From JAMZMI01 sp039970095 (GTDB lineage: Bacteria; Bacteroidota; Bacteroidia; Cytophagales; Cyclobacteriaceae), in the NCBI GenBank assembly GCA_039970095.1, contig JBDVMP010000062.1:1-64000 (forward strand): DNA of 64,000 bases, read 5' to 3'. Within the stretch, counting starts at the first letter, position 1, and each line of letters begins with the position of its first letter. Both the position numbers and the translations under genes were made by a program. Below the pieces are notes generated by a model that was not told where the DNA came from, made no database searches, and was given only the letters and a program-made list of their open reading frames with translations. Below are positions 62,882 through 64,000 of the stretch, piece by piece.

Positions 62882-64000
62882 CTTGTCTTTTTGGCATTTT
62901 GACCATGATAAGAAAGATGAAGCCAATAACAAAATAGGAGGCCAGCGCAAGGGTGCTATTTCTCATGCTTCCGGTCATTTGGTCAATAAGGCCATAGCTA
63001 AATGTGCCAAGCACCACACTCATGTGATAGGTCACGTCAAAGAATGAAAAGTACGATGCATGATCTTGAGTATCCGTGGGTACAAGTTTGGAAAATGTAG
63101 CTCTGGACAAGGCCTGAATACCACCCATAACCAACCCCACGAGCACAGCTATGACGTAAAATTCGTTGACTGACGTGATAGTGTAGGCGAAGATGCATAT
63201 CCCGATCCAGATAGTGATCATAGCTCCAAGTGAGAAAATATTTCCCTTTCTATCCGAAATTCGTGCAAAAAGAGTGGCTCCAGCAATCGCCACAAATTGT
63301 ATGATAAGCAGCACTGGAATAAGTTGACTAGAATCAAGTTTAAGTTCTTTGGAACCAAATAAGGTTGCCAGCAACATGATCGTCTGCACGCCCATATTGA
63401 AAAAGAAAAATGAGATCAAATATTTTTTGATATTTGGCTGGTTTCTGAGGGCTTTAAATACTTTTTTTAATTCGCGGTAGCCATTAAGTAAGATTTTGCC
63501 GGAAGGCTTTCTGTTGAAAACATTGTTTGGTAGTCTCTTGAACGGGATCTGGGCGAACCCGATCCACCATACACCAACGATGAGAAAAACGATTCTCGTG
63601 GCGTATCCTTTGGTGGGCAAGCCAAAAACTTCATAATTGGAAATTAGTGCAAGACTGACGATTAATAATAAGGCACTGCCGGCATAGCCAAATGAATACC
63701 CTCTCGCACTCACCCTGTCTGTCATGCTTGGAGGAGCAATCTCTGGCAAATAAGCGTCATAAAAAACCAGTCCGGAGCTATAGCCAAGGCTAGCAAGAAT
63801 CACGCAGAGAATTCCCCATTCCACGTTTTCTGAAGTGAAGAAAAACATACCCATGCATGCCAGAGAGCCCAAAGTGGTAAAAATTCTGAGATATTTCTTT
63901 TTCTGCCCCGTATAGTCTGCAATGCCTGAAAGCAGCGGTAGAATCAGGGCTGAAAGAAGATAAGAAATTGAGATAGCGTAACTATACAAAACGGAGTTTA
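62874..64000 (-). CDS. UMF1/Atg22-like MFS transporter, N-terminus cut by window end
   Basis: The reading frame stays open to the last base of the window; the visible part is about 375 residues. It has at least ten hydrophobic helices and begins mid-protein at NSVLYSYAISISYLL, the sequence that follows the first helix in UMF1-type MFS proteins. It includes the SGIADYTGQKKKYL loop and RATFSKLVPTDTQ. The true start lies beyond 64000. The substrate is unknown. Confidence 0.9.
   Translation of the reverse strand, partial: NSVLYSYAISISYLLSALILPLLSGIADYTGQKKKYLRIFTTLGSLACMGMFFFTSENVEWGILCVILASLGYSSGLVFYDAYLPEIAPPSMTDRVSARGYSFGYAGSALLLIVSLALISNYEVFGLPTKGYATRIVFLIVGVWWIGFAQIPFKRLPNNVFNRKPSGKILLNGYRELKKVFKALRNQPNIKKYLISFFFFNMGVQTIMLLATLFGSKELKLDSSQLIPVLLIIQFVAIAGATLFARISDRKGNIFSLGAMITIWIGICIFAYTITSVNEFYVIAVLVGLVMGGIQALSRATFSKLVPTDTQDHASYFSFFDVTYHMSVVLGTFSYGLIDQMTGSMRNSTLALASYFVIGFIFLIMVKMPKRQDA

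Overview
The window looks like a chromosome segment of a Bacteroidota bacterium, most likely a marine or polysaccharide-degrading member of the Cytophagales. The clues are a type IX secretion C-terminal domain on a secreted lyase, many lipoproteins, a short RpoD without region 1.1, TAnnTTTG-type promoter elements, few strong Shine-Dalgarno sites, an ExbB-X-ExbD-ExbD operon, and Rhs and RAYT remnants of the type common in this phylum. No ribosomal RNA, CRISPR array, intact insertion sequence or prophage is visible.

Region 1 (1-14834, all +) is an alginate utilisation cluster. KDG kinase and KDPG aldolase complete the cytoplasmic route from unsaturated uronate to pyruvate and glyceraldehyde 3-phosphate. 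Downstream are a 1065-residue PL6 lyase exported by type IX secretion, a second PL6 lyase as a lipoprotein, a secreted jelly-roll-like protein of unknown function, a PL17 oligoalginate lyase, a two-cupin lipoprotein with a KdgF-like metal site, a PL7 alginate lyase lipoprotein, a divergent Nramp-fold transporter and a gluconokinase. SusC/SusD, the DEH reductase and a regulator are not in the window and may lie to its left.

Region 2 (14835-17530) is a patch of decayed mobile DNA. It holds three copies of a repeat (75 bp in the two good copies) containing a 19-nt palindrome, REP-like hairpins around the first 22 codons of a RAYT transposase, and a fragment of an Rhs core. It also holds AT-rich small genes: a MORN-type lipoprotein and a secreted HExxH (DUF922-like) protein. 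It ends at a tRNA-Met gene.

Region 3 (17531-36523) is housekeeping: a START-like protein, an LptF/G permease, rpsO, pnp, rpoD, trxB, hslV and a YceI protein. A reverse-strand fatty acid and translation operon follows (pdxA, DUF177, rpmF, fabH, efp, accB, accC and one unknown gene), then rsmA, mgtE, a 2-hydroxyacid dehydrogenase, greA and a HIT protein.

Region 4 (36762-46190) has ruvC divergent from a tightly overlapping seven-gene operon: flippase-like membrane protein, GT2 glycosyltransferase, small protein, GAF/PP2C phosphatase, polysaccharide deacetylase, TatD nuclease and asparaginase. Then come tRNA-Ser and the ExbB/ExbD proton-channel operon.

Region 5 (46191-64000) contains an HNH nuclease, smpB, tsaD, tamB, a photolyase, RNase P RNA, and an NtrC-type response regulator with no DNA-binding domain and a changed GAFTGA loop. 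It continues with a 41-residue lipoprotein, a LuxE-like enzyme, a fused alpha/beta 2-oxoacid dehydrogenase E1, alanine dehydrogenase, an HsdR-N-like nuclease-fold protein, and an MFS transporter cut by the window end.

The most distinctive points are the Nramp-fold carrier that has lost its metal-binding motif inside an alginate cluster, the exported KdgF-like bicupin, and the Rhs/RAYT/REP graveyard.
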